Shown here piece by piece: positions 1 through 12,300 of a stretch of DNA of 64,000 nt. A program made the translations under genes and the position numbers. How positions within the stretch are numbered: position 1 is the first letter of the stretch; every line of letters starts with the position of its first letter. The notes under the pieces were generated by a model that was not told where the DNA came from, made no database searches, and was given only the letters and a program-made list of their open reading frames with translations. The DNA comes from a virus: positions 46,539-110,538 of the IMG/VR virus record IMGVR_UViG_3300040801_003393; one strand, 5' to 3'.

Positions 1-2496
1 CCAACAGTTGAGATGGATCGATCAAAGGAAGGAATTGAAGATAGCAAGTTTGTAGAAAGACCAAAGCCAGTGCATTCGGTGGTGGCAGCTCAGATGTGGC
101 AGGCCGGAACAATTACAGATAATACTCGCGGCCCAATAACATCGTCTGCTCAAAGAGAATCACCTAGTTATACATACGGAATATCTACTCCTGGAAGACC
201 AATATTACAATCAGGATTAACTGAAGCAACTATTAAATCTGCATTAGGCAATATTTCAACAAAAGACTTAGTTGTTCAAGGTCGACGTGGTGGCCATTCG
301 TTTATAATGGATGATGGCACCCTCGAAGGCAAAGATGTATTAATGCGGTTAAGAACATCAACTGGTCATCAAATTTTGCTAAGTGATGACGGTGCAGTAA
401 TACACATAATGCACGCCAATGGTCAGACCTGGATAGAGTTAGGTAATGAAGGAACAGTTGATGTTTATGCAGCAAACTCTATCAATTTACGTTCTCAAGG
501 CGAAGTAAACATTCATGCTGACAAAAATATTAATATGCACTCTGAGCAAGATATTAGATTCTATGCTAAGCGTGATATTAAAATGGAAAGCGATAGTGAA
601 TTTAGTATTATTGGAAAGCAAAAACTAACATCATATAGTGAAAAAGCAATTGAGGTAAAGAGTGACGGAACATTAAAGACACAGTCCGCGGCAAAAACTT
701 CAATTAAAGCTGGAGAAAATATTGTTCAAGAAGGTAAAGAAATAAGATTAAATTGCGAAGCAGCGGATGTTACCAAGAAGCCGGCGCTAATAGAAAAAAA
801 TAATTTCTTTGATACCGTTTTTGAATTGCCGACTGGATGGGTAGCAAAGCCTGTTATGTTAAAAACAATAACTAGTAGAGCCCCATCCCACGAGCCATAT
901 GCATATCATAATCAGGGTGTACCTGTTAAGGTAAAACTTGAAGGACCAACACCTCCCCCACCGGCCCCGCCAAAGACCGCGGCAAAAGTTGAAGCAGCGG
1001 CAGAAAAACCAGTGGTTAATCCAGTGACCACCGCAGAAGTGGTTAAACAAGGACAGGCATTAGGCGAGGTTAAAGAAATTGCCGGCATGGGGAAACAAGA
1101 AGTAGTGTCAATGATTGCTCAGCAAGCTAAGAATGTTAGTCAGCCTCTTGATGCAATAACTGATAAAGGTATAGGAAAGTTTGGCATTAAGGCCGAGACA
1201 TTAGAGTCGCTGGGGCTAATTAAACCCGGGTTAGCAGACTTGAAACAATTATCTGCGGCACAATTACAGTCATTTTTAGATGATGCGTCGGTGTTTACTG
1301 GCAAAGATGGAATTAATTCATTACAAGATATTTTAACAAGCGAAAAGTTACAAGGCACAATTGTACAAAATGGAATGGAATTTGCATTTAACGAATTAAA
1401 AGCAACCGGCATATTAACCGGCCTCGAAAAAGTACAAGACATGGCAGGTATATTAAATGGAGCAATGAATGCTAGCCCAGGCGATTTAGTGGATTGGGTT
1501 AAAGGTAAGGCCAGTGGTGCGATCAATGAAGTATTAGATGTTGCTGCAAATGCTGGTCAGTTTGCAGCAAACTTAGCAGAAAAAGCCGGAGACTTAATTA
1601 ACAATTCACTGTCGGGTGTACAGGCTATTGCGGCGTCGGCTTCTAAGTCAATACATGATCTAGTAGGAACCGTAGAGAGAGCAAACGTAGATGCGGCTGT
1701 TGACAACCTAATAAGCAATGCCAAGATTCCTTCCTTTGCAACAGTGTCTAAGACTATACAAAGTCAAATTAAGTTAGCATCGGGAGAAGTTATAGGTGCA
1801 ATTGACGCCGCAGGCAATTTAGTAGACGCGGCTGGTAATATTGCTGTATCTGCGCAAAATATAACAAACAACCTGACAGGAACATTAGAAAATCTAACAG
1901 GGAACTTAGCAGGTAGTCTTGATAATCTAACAGGGAACTTAATTGGAAATGTCACTGGCAACTTAACCGATATAACGAATAGTTTAACTGGGAGTCTAAC
2001 AGATTTAACTGGTAATCTAGGTAATATAACAGACCTAACCAGCAGTTTGTCTGGCGGCTTAACAGGTATTACTGGCAGTTTGTCTGGCGGCTTAACAGGT
2101 ATTACTGGATCTGCTGGGAATGTATTTGGTTCCTCTGAGGTGGGCAATTTACCAGTCGATTCGTCAAAGTTGCTTGGAACGACGGTTAGCGTGTCTGACG
2201 TCTATAGTCCAGGCGGCGAGTCCATCACACAATCGGAGCCTGCGGTGGCCTGGGCCGACCGATCAGCCCCTGCAGATGGTTGCTATTGCTCTAATAGAAA
2301 ATATTCAAATAAAGCCGAATGCAATGCCAACGGTCATACCTGGATATGCAATAATGGGCAAGATAAATATTACTATGATGGACAAACCTGGTTGGCTAGT
2401 CAAGGTTATAATAATACAACATTTAGAGACCCAAGCAAAAAACCATTAACTAAACCAAAGAATAGTAAAACATTTAGTTGGGCTTCAGAATTATGA
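1..2496 (+). CDS. Baseplate central spike/hub protein, gp5-like (5' end outside window)
   Basis: The reading frame is open from base 1; the first visible ATG is at 13, so the true N-terminus lies upstream. Counting from that Met, residues about 85-250 form a run of short polar beta-strand repeats (pattern such as NIHADKNINMHSEQDIR) typical of the triple-stranded beta-helix needle of T4 gp5 and VgrG proteins. A Pro/Ala linker follows near residue 315, then a helical Ala-rich region, an L-T-G repeat tract (about 615-705) and a small Cys-rich end (YCSNRKY, WICNN). The role is to puncture the outer membrane at the tail tip. It lies directly before gp25- and gp6-like genes, as expected for a baseplate cluster, and overlaps the next start by ATGA. 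Whether a lysozyme domain is present cannot be seen here. Confidence 0.8.
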   Translation, partial: PTVEMDRSKEGIEDSKFVERPKPVHSVVAAQMWQAGTITDNTRGPITSSAQRESPSYTYGISTPGRPILQSGLTEATIKSALGNISTKDLVVQGRRGGHSFIMDDGTLEGKDVLMRLRTSTGHQILLSDDGAVIHIMHANGQTWIELGNEGTVDVYAANSINLRSQGEVNIHADKNINMHSEQDIRFYAKRDIKMESDSEFSIIGKQKLTSYSEKAIEVKSDGTLKTQSAAKTSIKAGENIVQEGKEIRLNCEAADVTKKPALIEKNNFFDTVFELPTGWVAKPVMLKTITSRAPSHEPYAYHNQGVPVKVKLEGPTPPPPAPPKTAAKVEAAAEKPVVNPVTTAEVVKQGQALGEVKEIAGMGKQEVVSMIAQQAKNVSQPLDAITDKGIGKFGIKAETLESLGLIKPGLADLKQLSAAQLQSFLDDASVFTGKDGINSLQDILTSEKLQGTIVQNGMEFAFNELKATGILTGLEKVQDMAGILNGAMNASPGDLVDWVKGKASGAINEVLDVAANAGQFAANLAEKAGDLINNSLSGVQAIAASASKSIHDLVGTVERANVDAAVDNLISNAKIPSFATVSKTIQSQIKLASGEVIGAIDAAGNLVDAAGNIAVSAQNITNNLTGTLENLTGNLAGSLDNLTGNLIGNVTGNLTDITNSLTGSLTDLTGNLGNITDLTSSLSGGLTGITGSLSGGLTGITGSAGNVFGSSEVGNLPVDSSKLLGTTVSVSDVYSPGGESITQSEPAVAWADRSAPADGCYCSNRKYSNKAECNANGHTWICNNGQDKYYYDGQTWLASQGYNNTTFRDPSKKPLTKPKNSKTFSWASEL
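1863..2110 (+). repeat. L-T-G coding repeat with exact 33-bp tandem duplication
   Basis: Inside the spike gene the protein repeats the pattern (N/S)LTG(N/S)L about ten times. The last two units are an exact 33-base tandem duplication, 2042-2074 and 2075-2107, coding for SLSGGLTGIT-type units. The perfect identity of these two copies suggests recent slippage. It is probably a structural solenoid or stalk segment. Confidence 0.85.
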
Positions 2497-2870
2497 CAAC
2501 ATTTAAAGGATTTAATACCATTGGTCAATTTAAAAAGTTTGGGTTAACTGACTTTGATCTAATTAAGCGTGATTTATTAAATGCATTCTTAATTCGTGAG
2601 GGCGAGGTTCCAGGACGGCCCGACCTTGGATCTAAAATTTGGAACTTTGTTTTTGAACCGCTTAATAGAGAAATACGCGATCAAATTGATAACGAAGTAA
2701 GACGTATCGTCGGGTCGGACCCACGTCTAGGTATTGATCGCTTAGATATATCAACTAACCATAATACAGTCGTTGTAGAAGTAGCCGTAACTGTCCGACC
2801 GGAAATGAGTGCAGAACGACTCATTTTAGTTTTTGATCAAAATGTAGAGTCATTAAATATCTACTCATAA
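2493..2870 (+). CDS. Baseplate wedge protein, gp25-like
   Basis: A 125-residue protein of the gp25/GpW family (T4 gp25 is 132 residues). It is a small wedge subunit that joins the baseplate to the sheath-tube initiation site and has relatives in type VI secretion (TssE). The sequence has the family pattern of an N-terminal DFDLIKRDLLNAF helix, an early EVPGRPDLGSKIW loop and the helix EPLNREIRDQIDNEV, followed by beta-strands. The start at 2493 is chosen because ATG overlaps the TGA of the spike gene (ATGA); an in-frame TTG at 2478 would be longer but lacks this coupling. Confidence 0.9.
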   Translation: MTTFKGFNTIGQFKKFGLTDFDLIKRDLLNAFLIREGEVPGRPDLGSKIWNFVFEPLNREIRDQIDNEVRRIVGSDPRLGIDRLDISTNHNTVVVEVAVTVRPEMSAERLILVFDQNVESLNIYS

Positions 2871-2891
2871 ACTACCCAGTTAATTTATCTC

Positions 2892-2899
2892 CATAAATA
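2892..2899 (+). promoter_or_regulatory. T4-type late promoter octamer (CATAAATA)
   Basis: CATAAATA matches the T4 late consensus TATAAATA at 7 of 8 positions and lies 18 bases before the gp6-like ATG. Transcription from about 2906 would give a short leader containing the AGAGG ribosome site. Inferred by motif only. Confidence 0.5.
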
Positions 2900-2917
2900 A
2901 TGCAACAGAGGTAAATT

Positions 2918-5900
2918 ATGGCTACTACGTCGAGGCAGACCAGTTTATTTGGTGTAGAAGATTGGAAAAGAATTTATAAGACCTATAAAGAAGCAGATTT
3001 CCAATCGTATAATTTTGAAACATTACGCAAAACATTCATTGATTATTTGCGTCAGCACCACCCAGAAAGTTTTAACGACTATACTGAGAGCTCAGAATTT
3101 ATTGCAATCTTAGATTTGATTGCATTTATGGGACAGTCGTTAAGTTTCCGTAATGATTTAAATACCAGGGAAAACTTCTTAGATACAGCAGAACGCCGTG
3201 ATTCTGTAACTCGTTTAGCGAAACTGGTAGGCTATACACCAAAACGCAATGAAGCAGCAAATGGCTTTTTGAAAGTCGCAGCCATTTCTACGACCGAAAA
3301 TATCGTAGACTATAACAGAAACCAGCTCGCAAATTCTGTCATACGTTGGAACGACAAGACCAACGAAGATTGGCAGGAACAGTTTGCCACAGTATTAAAC
3401 GCAGTATTAGTTAATAGCCAACGCATCGGTCAACCAGGCCGGTCGGCTACTATTGTTGGTGTCAAAACCGACGAATATCAGATAAGAATGGCCGAGGGCT
3501 TTTTACCAGTAATACCATTTAGCGCCACAGTTGATGGGGTTAGAATGGACTTTGAGGTAGTTAATGCTACATCAACTGGTAAAACATATTTGTATGAACC
3601 AGCACCGCGCACAAATGGTCCGTTGAACATTTTGTATCGAGACGACAAATTAGGTTTCAGTAGCCCCGACACAGGATTTTTCTTTCATTTTAAACAAGGA
3701 CTATTGCAACGTCAAGATTTTACTTTATCGGATCGAATTGCTAATAGATCAGTTGACGTTAACATTCCTGGTACAAACAACGAGGATGTTTGGCTGTATG
3801 AAATTGGTTCCGGCAGTAATACATTATGGACAGAAGTTGAAAGCATCTATTCGTCGCAGTCCTCTCAGACTGAAATTGATGATCGTAGATTTTATTCCAT
3901 TACCAGTCGAACAGATGATCAAATTACATTAAACTTTGGAGATGGTGTATTTTCAACCATACCGATCGGCACATTTAGATGTTATGCTAGATCATCCAAT
4001 GGTTTAGAATATATTATTAACACCAGCGAAATACAGAATGTAGATATCGAAGTTCGATACATTAGTAAACTTGGGAGAGCAGAAACCGCGACCTTTACTT
4101 TAGCATTAACCAACCCTGTCAGCAACGCGAAAAATAGAGAAAATTTAACCGATATTAAACGCCGAGCTCCTGCTAGATTCTATACACAGAATCGTATGGT
4201 AAATGGTGAGGATTATAACAATTTCCCATTCACAAACTATGGTAGTATTATTAAAAGCAAAGCAATTAACCGTGCAACCATTGGCACCAGCCGTTATCTT
4301 GACTTAATTGATCCAACTGGAAAATATTCAAGCATTAATACATTTGGTGCAGACGGTATGCTTTATCAGGACTTATCTGAATCGTCCTTTACATTTACCT
4401 TCAATGATCGTAATGATATACAGTCAGTAATTGTAAATCAGGTTGAGCCATTAATTAGTAAAAGAGGAACAATTCATTTTTACTATGATCAGTTCTCCCG
4501 GGTACCATTGGATACGTTAAGTATTTTCTGGAACCAGAGCACTACGTTTACAAACGAGACGACCGGATATTTTAAAAATTCAGTAGGCACGCCATTGCCG
4601 ATTGCTTCATTTGTCAACGATAACCGAAAGTATATTGTTAGTGGCGCGTTGGTTAAATTTGTACCGCCAACTGGTTCTCACTTTAATGTCAATAATCGAA
4701 TTGAACCCGGATTACCAGTGAAAGCAACGGATAAGTTGGAAATATGGGCAAGTGTTCTTGACATATATCTCGACGGAACAAACTTCGGTGTTGGTAACTT
4801 TGATGATGGGTCCGGCCCAATTAAACTTAATAACTTCGTACCGTCGGGTGCGGTTCCAATGGAAATTATTTTGCCTTATAAGACCGATTTACCAGCTTCG
4901 TTAGAACAAGATATGTTGGTAGAAATTGAGCTATATCGTAATTTGGGACTGGGGTACGATCATATTAATAATGAATGGTACTTGATCACTCACGATAATA
5001 TTGACCTTGATGGTGAGTTTAGTATAGTCAATGCTCGTGCAACAAACAATTTAAATAACGATGCAAGTTGGCTAATTAAGTTTGAGTCAACCATTACAGG
5101 ATATGTAGTAACTTCTAGAACACTTAACTACTATTTTGCTAGTGTATTAGAAACTAGATTTTTCTTCGAGGGTAATCGTAAAATTTACGATCCCAAGACA
5201 GGAAAAATAGTTAATGATTTTATTAAAATACTAAAAACAAATGCTGCGCCAGACGATAACCGATCATTGAGTTCTGACATTGTATTAGATATAATTGATC
5301 AGAGTGTCGAGTCAGATGGATATATCAATGACTTCAACGTTGAGGTAAGTTTTACTGATAATGATAGTGACGGCTTAGCAGATGATCCAGATTTCTTTAA
5401 GAAATTTGTAAACCCCGACGTTAATATAAATGACAAAAAAGTATTCTTCCAGTCAACAGTTGACTTTGATAATCTCGAACGTTGGTTACCGGTGGCTCCA
5501 GGATCTATTAATTCAGAATACCCAACCGGCACAATTATAGGACAAGTAAAGACAGAGTATCCAGCTGGAACAGTGTTCTATGCATTTGAAGAAGATAAGT
5601 TTTATAGTTTAGATGTCAATGGAATTGCGCGAGAGGTTAACGAACGCTCGGACTATATTGCTCGGGTTGGCCGAGGGGACATACAGTTCCAGTATAGGCA
5701 CAATGCGCCAGACTCAAGACGTATAAACCCTGGGGTTTCAAACATCATCGATGTATATGTTGTAACTTCCGCATATTATGAGGCTTATAGAAGATATATT
5801 CAGGATACAACAAATAGAGTTCAACAACCGGCAGCCCCAACAACTGATCAGCTAACAGTCGAGTTTGATGGGTTACAAGATTATCGTATGATCAGTGATA

Positions 5901-6298
5901 ATATGATCTTAAATAGTGTTAAGTTTAAACCATTGTTTGGTGATAAGGCAGAACCTGCATTGCAGGCATTCATTAAAGTGGTAAAGTTACCTAACACGGT
6001 AATAAGCAACTCTGAGATAAAGAGTCAAATAATTTCGCATATGAATGACTATTTTGATATTAATATTTGGGACTTTGGCGATACGTTTTATTTCTCCGAA
6101 TTGTCAGCATACCTTCATAGCAAAATGGGTGACGCAATTGGGTCTGTTGTAATCATACCAAAAGATAGAACTCAACGATTTGGTAATTTATATGAAATAA
6201 AATCAGCACCCTATGAGATTTTTACTAATGCAGCAACAGTCAATGATGTTGAAATTATTGATGCATTAACCGCAAGCAAACTACAAATTGGTAATTAA
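2918..6298 (+). CDS. Baseplate wedge protein, gp6-like (baseplate J family)
   Basis: A 1126-residue homologue of T4 gp6, the wedge subunit that forms the inner baseplate ring and links wedges to each other; the family is also called baseplate J. The N-terminus (WKRIYKTYKEADFQSYNF, then DLIAFMGQSLSFRNDLN and a VTRLAKLVGYTP segment) is characteristic of marine T4-like gp6 proteins. It is much longer than T4 gp6 (about 660 residues) because of an inserted beta-rich middle region. AGAGG lies 7 bases before the ATG. Only five bases separate it from the giant gene downstream, so the two are probably co-transcribed from the late promoter at 2892. Confidence 0.88.
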   Translation: MATTSRQTSLFGVEDWKRIYKTYKEADFQSYNFETLRKTFIDYLRQHHPESFNDYTESSEFIAILDLIAFMGQSLSFRNDLNTRENFLDTAERRDSVTRLAKLVGYTPKRNEAANGFLKVAAISTTENIVDYNRNQLANSVIRWNDKTNEDWQEQFATVLNAVLVNSQRIGQPGRSATIVGVKTDEYQIRMAEGFLPVIPFSATVDGVRMDFEVVNATSTGKTYLYEPAPRTNGPLNILYRDDKLGFSSPDTGFFFHFKQGLLQRQDFTLSDRIANRSVDVNIPGTNNEDVWLYEIGSGSNTLWTEVESIYSSQSSQTEIDDRRFYSITSRTDDQITLNFGDGVFSTIPIGTFRCYARSSNGLEYIINTSEIQNVDIEVRYISKLGRAETATFTLALTNPVSNAKNRENLTDIKRRAPARFYTQNRMVNGEDYNNFPFTNYGSIIKSKAINRATIGTSRYLDLIDPTGKYSSINTFGADGMLYQDLSESSFTFTFNDRNDIQSVIVNQVEPLISKRGTIHFYYDQFSRVPLDTLSIFWNQSTTFTNETTGYFKNSVGTPLPIASFVNDNRKYIVSGALVKFVPPTGSHFNVNNRIEPGLPVKATDKLEIWASVLDIYLDGTNFGVGNFDDGSGPIKLNNFVPSGAVPMEIILPYKTDLPASLEQDMLVEIELYRNLGLGYDHINNEWYLITHDNIDLDGEFSIVNARATNNLNNDASWLIKFESTITGYVVTSRTLNYYFASVLETRFFFEGNRKIYDPKTGKIVNDFIKILKTNAAPDDNRSLSSDIVLDIIDQSVESDGYINDFNVEVSFTDNDSDGLADDPDFFKKFVNPDVNINDKKVFFQSTVDFDNLERWLPVAPGSINSEYPTGTIIGQVKTEYPAGTVFYAFEEDKFYSLDVNGIAREVNERSDYIARVGRGDIQFQYRHNAPDSRRINPGVSNIIDVYVVTSAYYEAYRRYIQDTTNRVQQPAAPTTDQLTVEFDGLQDYRMISDNMILNSVKFKPLFGDKAEPALQAFIKVVKLPNTVISNSEIKSQIISHMNDYFDINIWDFGDTFYFSELSAYLHSKMGDAIGSVVIIPKDRTQRFGNLYEIKSAPYEIFTNAATVNDVEIIDALTASKLQIGN

Positions 6299-6303
6299 CG
6301 ACT

Positions 6304-9300
6304 ATGGCAAGAATTCGAAGTGTAGATTTTCTACCAGAGATTTTTAAAACTACAACTAACAAAAAGTTTTTAGGTTCTACTCTTGATCAGTTAATACAAG
6401 AACCAAAACTAAAGGTAACACAAGGTTATATTGGCCGCAGGTCAGGCGCTGGGGTAGGGGTCAATGACACATATCTCATTGAGCCTACAGTCAGTCGGGA
6501 AAATTATCAGTTAGAGCCAGGTATTATTTTTAATGATAAGAATGGTGTTGCAGTTGATGCATTAACTTATCCTGGGTTAGTTGACGGGTTGAACGTGCGT
6601 GGAGCATTAGTTAATAACCACAATAGATTATTCGAAGCAGAGACCTATTCGTGGGACCCGCTGTTTAACTTTGATAAATTTGTAAATTATAGTCAATATT
6701 ATTGGCTACCGGAAGGTCCGTCGTCGGTTAACGTTCAAGCTGAAGAAGTATTGCTTGAAGATGAGTTCGATGTCTCTCGGAATGATGGTGATAGTTCATA
6801 CACCTTTTCCGGTAAAGCTGGTCAAAACCCAATTTTAACTTTAGTTCGTGGTGGAACGTATACATTTAATGTAGGACAAACTGGCCATCCATTCTGGATA
6901 CAAACTGAACCCGGATTGACGGGACATGTAAGTTGGGCGGAAAATATTTCTAGTAGAGAAATACTCGGGGTAGTAAACAACGGTGATGATAATGGTACTA
7001 TAACATTTAATGTTCCATTGAGCAACGGACAAGATTTCTACGACACACTACTTGACCTAGGTCCTGTCGACTTAGCAACAATGGTTAAATTTAATGAAAT
7101 TAACCGTAAGCCACTGGACGAAATCGTTTCAATTAACGAGATCGAAAACCTCGAAAATAAAACTATTGTATTTGTTAACCCAACGGTCGGCGATGCAACT
7201 ACCTTGGGTTGGGTAATCGAGGCATTACCAAATTATGCCGACTATAGTAATAGCGGAGATTTCAGCACCACAACCGTATTGACGTCGTTGTCAGAAAGAT
7301 ATCAGATTTTTAAAATTTTTATTGTATATGACAACTGGGGCGAAAACCCAATTATTAATTTGGTCCCTATTCAAACTGTAAATCAGTTTGAGAAGTTTAC
7401 TATTCAATATGGACCAGTGTATAGTAATATCGGCTTTTATAAAAATTCCTCCGGTGTATTTGAACAAATTCCGAGAATAACTGCACCACTTGACCAACTA
7501 TTCTACCAAGACGGCAACAATGAAGATATCTTTGGTGTTATTAACTTAGTTGACGCAAACGAATCAGCTACTTTGTTTATTTCAGATATCATTGGAAATG
7601 ATTCTTATACTAGCCCAAATGGCGTCGAGTTTACTAACGGTCTTAAAGTAAAATTTAGAGGCGATGTAGTTCCAGCAGAATATACCAACGAAGAGTATTA
7701 TGTAGAAGGTGTAGGCACATCTATTAAGCTATTACCGGTAAGAGATTTTATTACGCCTGAGCCATATACTAAAAATGCATCAGATCCATTTGACTCGTTG
7801 CCATACGATTCCATTGCATATGATGGTAGTTTAAACTCACCGCTTGAAGAAGATTACTTAACGATTAATAGAGCCAGTCAGGATCTGAACGCTTGGACTA
7901 GATCAAATCGTTGGTTCCATATTGATGTATTGCAAAAGTCGGCAGACTATAACAATGTAACATTGGTTGTAGATCAGACTAGTAGAGCAAAGCGACCAAT
8001 AATTGAATTCGAATCAAACTTGCAACTTTTTAACTTCGGCGCGGTTGCAAAAACACCCGTTAATGTAATAGATACAAAAGAAGTAGATGCATTAAGTAAC
8101 GTTCATGGTAGTCTGGGTTATGCAGTCGACGGATTTATTTTGTCCGAGGGCTCACGTATAATCTTTGCAGCCGATACTGACCCGAATGTAAAAAATAAAA
8201 TTTTTAATGTATCGTTTGAGGACCTGGACAATAGCGGAACAGAAACGTTAGTTTTAACGTTGGCCGAAGATGGCAACGTAGTTGAAGACGACGTAGTATT
8301 GGTTACCAGTGGATTAACGCAGCAAGGAAAAACATACCACTTTAGTAACAATCAGTGGGTATTAGCACAGCAAAAGAATAGTGTAAACCAGCCACCGTTA
8401 TTTGATATTTTTGACAACGACAATATTAGTTTCTCTGATATTTCAAAATACCAAGCATCAACATTTAAAGGAAGCAAACTTTTTAGTTATGCAATTGGTA
8501 ACGGTTCAAACGATATTGTATTAGGGTTCCCACTACAGTATCTAAACATTGGCAACCTTGGCGATATTGTTTTTGAAAATAACTTGTATATAGATACATT
8601 TTTGTATGTTGAAAATTCAGTCAGCCAGGAACTTCCAATTAGCAGTGGATTTGTTAAGCAGTTCTCATCAGCAACAGAGTACAATTGGCGCATTGGTTGG
8701 ACTAGATCTGCAGAAAGAATGTATGTCCCTCAAGTGTTTAACTTTACATATACCGGAGCACCATTACAATTAGATGTAACACCAAGAACAGATTTAGAAG
8801 TCCCGTCTATTAAAATATTTGTTAACAACTCTTTTGTTCCGTCAACAGATTATGCAGTAACGACGCATGACAGGGGAACGACGATTGCATTTAATGAAAT
8901 TGTTGCTACAGATTCAAAAGTAGAGGTGCTAATTTACTCTGACGAGGTTAGCGACATCGGTTACTATGAAGTGCCACGAAACCTGTCACAGAATATTTTT
9001 AATGAAAATACAGATAGGTTGACATTAGGAACAATTAGAAATCACTATAATAGCCTAGCACAAAATATTTTAAACCTAGTAGGAAATATCAACGGTGCTA
9101 ATAACATTAGAGACCTAGGCAATGTTTCGAGTTACGGCGATATTATAATACAGCATGCCGCACCGTTAGCATTGGCTGCTAAGTTTATTCGCACACGAGA
9201 GTACGACCTGTTTGAGGCAATTAAATTCAATGGTCGGTATTACGAAAAGTACAAGAATCAATTATTAGATTGGGTGCAAAAAAACGATATTGCAGATCTT

Positions 9301-12300
9301 TCAATTGACGAAATTTTAGAACATGCAGTAGCAAATATTACGGCTGGTAAAACCCTCGACCATGCATTTTATAATTCAGATATGTTACCAGCCGGCAATG
9401 ATTACGACGTTGTAACCCATCAAATTACAGCGATCAGTACAGATACATTCGATATCATTAATGTATATGATTTTACAAAGGCCAACTCGAAAGCCATATT
9501 AGTATATCTTAACGATACGCTGTTGGTTAAAGATCATGACTATATTGTAGCTGACGACGGCCCAAGGATAACACTATTAATCGACTCAAACATTGACGAT
9601 ATTTTGACAATAAAAGAGTACAGGGACACAGCTGGGTCAATGTTGCCTGCCACCCCAACCAAGTTGGGTTTGTATCCAAAGTATCTGCCAGAAAAGTTTG
9701 TAGACAATACATTCATTACACCAACTGAAGTTATTAGGGGTCACGACGGATCTATAACCGTTGCATTCGGTGACCTTAGAGATGACGTTTTGTTAGAATT
9801 TGAACGTCGCATATACAATAACATCAAGGTCAATGATAATATTCCGTTGTTATCTGATGATGTTATACCAGGACAGTATCGTAATACTGGTTATTCAGAT
9901 ATTGAAATAACAGAAATTCTGTCACCGTCATTCTTATCTTGGGTTGGTTGGAACCGACTTGATTATAGGGAGCAAGACTATAGAGCAAATGATAGTCGCA
10001 CCTGGAACTATAGCTCTTCGAGTAGCGTAATAGATGATTCTCTCTTAAAAGGTCATTGGCGTGGAGTATTCAAATATTTCTATGATACAGACGCTCCACA
10101 TACACGACCATGGGAAATGTTAGGTTTAACTGAAGAGCCATCCTGGTGGGAAAATCAGTACGGTCCTGCACCATATACATCAGGCAACTTAGTTCTATGG
10201 GATGATCTAGAAGCTGGTATAATCCGGGACCCAAATGGAGAGTATATTGACGAAAGATATATTCGTCCAGGACTAACAGATATAATTCCTGTCGACGGCG
10301 AAGGTAATTTACTAACGCCAATGGAAACGGTTGTTAAGACCTATTCGTCATACAACTTTAAAAAATCCTGGAGAATCGGCGATTTGGCACCAGTTGAGGC
10401 TGCCTGGAGACGTTCTTCATTATGGCCGTTCGCAGTACAACGATTGTTGGCCCTAACTAAGCCAGCACAATATTTTGCACTAATGGCTGACAGAGATCGT
10501 TACACATATAACGAGGAACTTCAGCAGTACCTATTAGATGGAAGATACCGTCTTGATTCTCGAGCAATCGAAGTATTAACATCGGATACTCCAAAACACA
10601 GTTACATTAACTGGATTATTGAATACAATAAACATTATGGTTATAACTCGGCTGACGAATTAGTTGAGAGTTTAAGTAACCTTGATGTTAACCTTTGCTA
10701 TAGAATGGGCTCATTCACTGATAAGAATAGACTGAAGATTTTTACAGATAAGAGCTCGCCAGATTCTACTAACAATAGTTTACTCCTACCAGATGAAAGC
10801 TATAACTTGTTACTGTATAGAAACCAACCATTTGACGAAATTATATATTCATCGGTTATTGTACAAAGAGTTGAAGACGGATATTCAGTATTTGGTAACT
10901 CAACAACTGACCCGTATTTTAAAATAATGCAGAGCATTCCAAATGGAAACTTTAAAACTTTCCAAATTGGTCGAACAACAAAGTCAGCAACAACTATTAG
11001 AGTTCCGCAGGACTTTAGAGATTCTGTAGTTTACATTCCATACGGATACGTCTTCTCCAATAAGCACCAGGTAGTAGATTTCTTAGTAAGTTACGGTGAA
11101 TACTTGTCTCGTGTTGGTGTCAAATTTAACAACAGTCAAGATACAGTAGATCTCGATTGGACACAAATGGCCAAGGAGTTTATATACTGGGTTGATCAGG
11201 GTTGGAGTATTGGAAGTGTTATTAACCTAAACCCAACAGCAGAATCATTGGAGTTTGAGCGAGAGTTAGCAATTGTTGATAGTTTACTTAATTTAGCAGT
11301 TAATGAGCAACCTCTCGATCAAAACAATATACCATTGGCGCCTGCTGATTATGTAATCGATCGACTTGAGAATAACTTTAAGTTGACGACACTCAATGAT
11401 CGCATTTTAAGTTACCTAAATCTCCAGTTAACCAGCTTCGAACACTTGTTAATATTAGATAACACAAGTATTTTCAATGATGTAATTTATTCGCCAGTGA
11501 CCGGAGTCAGGCAGAACCGAGTTAAACTTGTTGGCTATACAGTTAACGAGTGGAACGGTCAACTTGATGCGCAAGGATTTTTATTTAGTGACAATAAAAT
11601 TGATGAATGGGTCTACACAAAATCCTATAGTAAAGGAAGCATTGTTAAGTTTAAGAATTCATATTGGACTGCAATAAAACCAATAAACCCATCGGAGATG
11701 TTTGATTACGACGCATGGGTTAAGATCGAGCCTAGCGATATATCAACTGGATTGTTATCTAACCTAGCTACAAAGTCTGATCAAATGTTGCAATTCTATA
11801 ACAATAAAACTGCAAACCTTGAATCAGATGCAGATTTGTTGGCATTAGGTTTAACTGGTTTTAGACCTCGTGAGTATATGTCATCATTGGATCTAGACGA
11901 CATCTCGCAGGTAAACATCTATAGTGACTTAATAAAACAAAAAGGAACTTTAGACAGTTTAGGAATGTTTAAGAACATAACACTAAACGGAAACAAAACT
12001 GAATATAAGATTTTCGAAAACTGGGCAATACGTCGGGCACAATATGGTGCAACTGCGTCGCGAGCTTATTTTGAATTGCAACTAGACGAAGCGCAGCATA
12101 ACGCAAATCCAACGTCAATTGCTATAGTAAATGGCCCAACTGAAGTAACAGATGCTGACCAGAAAGTTACTCTGAATCAGATTTACAAACAAAGTGTAAA
12201 GCATACCTCAAAAGATATTTTACCTTTGTTAACTGAAAAAGTTACAGACGTAAGTCTACCATATGCTGGATTTGTTGACTTTGAAGATGTAGATTTCTAT

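Noticed and set aside
1863-2110. Repeat tract considered as a CRISPR array
   Set aside because: The repeats are in-frame coding units with no unique spacers; only two 33-base units are identical.
2881-2918. TAATTTA/TAAATTA inverted repeat around the gp6 start
   Set aside because: Seven A/T pairs with a long loop are expected by chance in AT-rich DNA; not listed as a separate feature.
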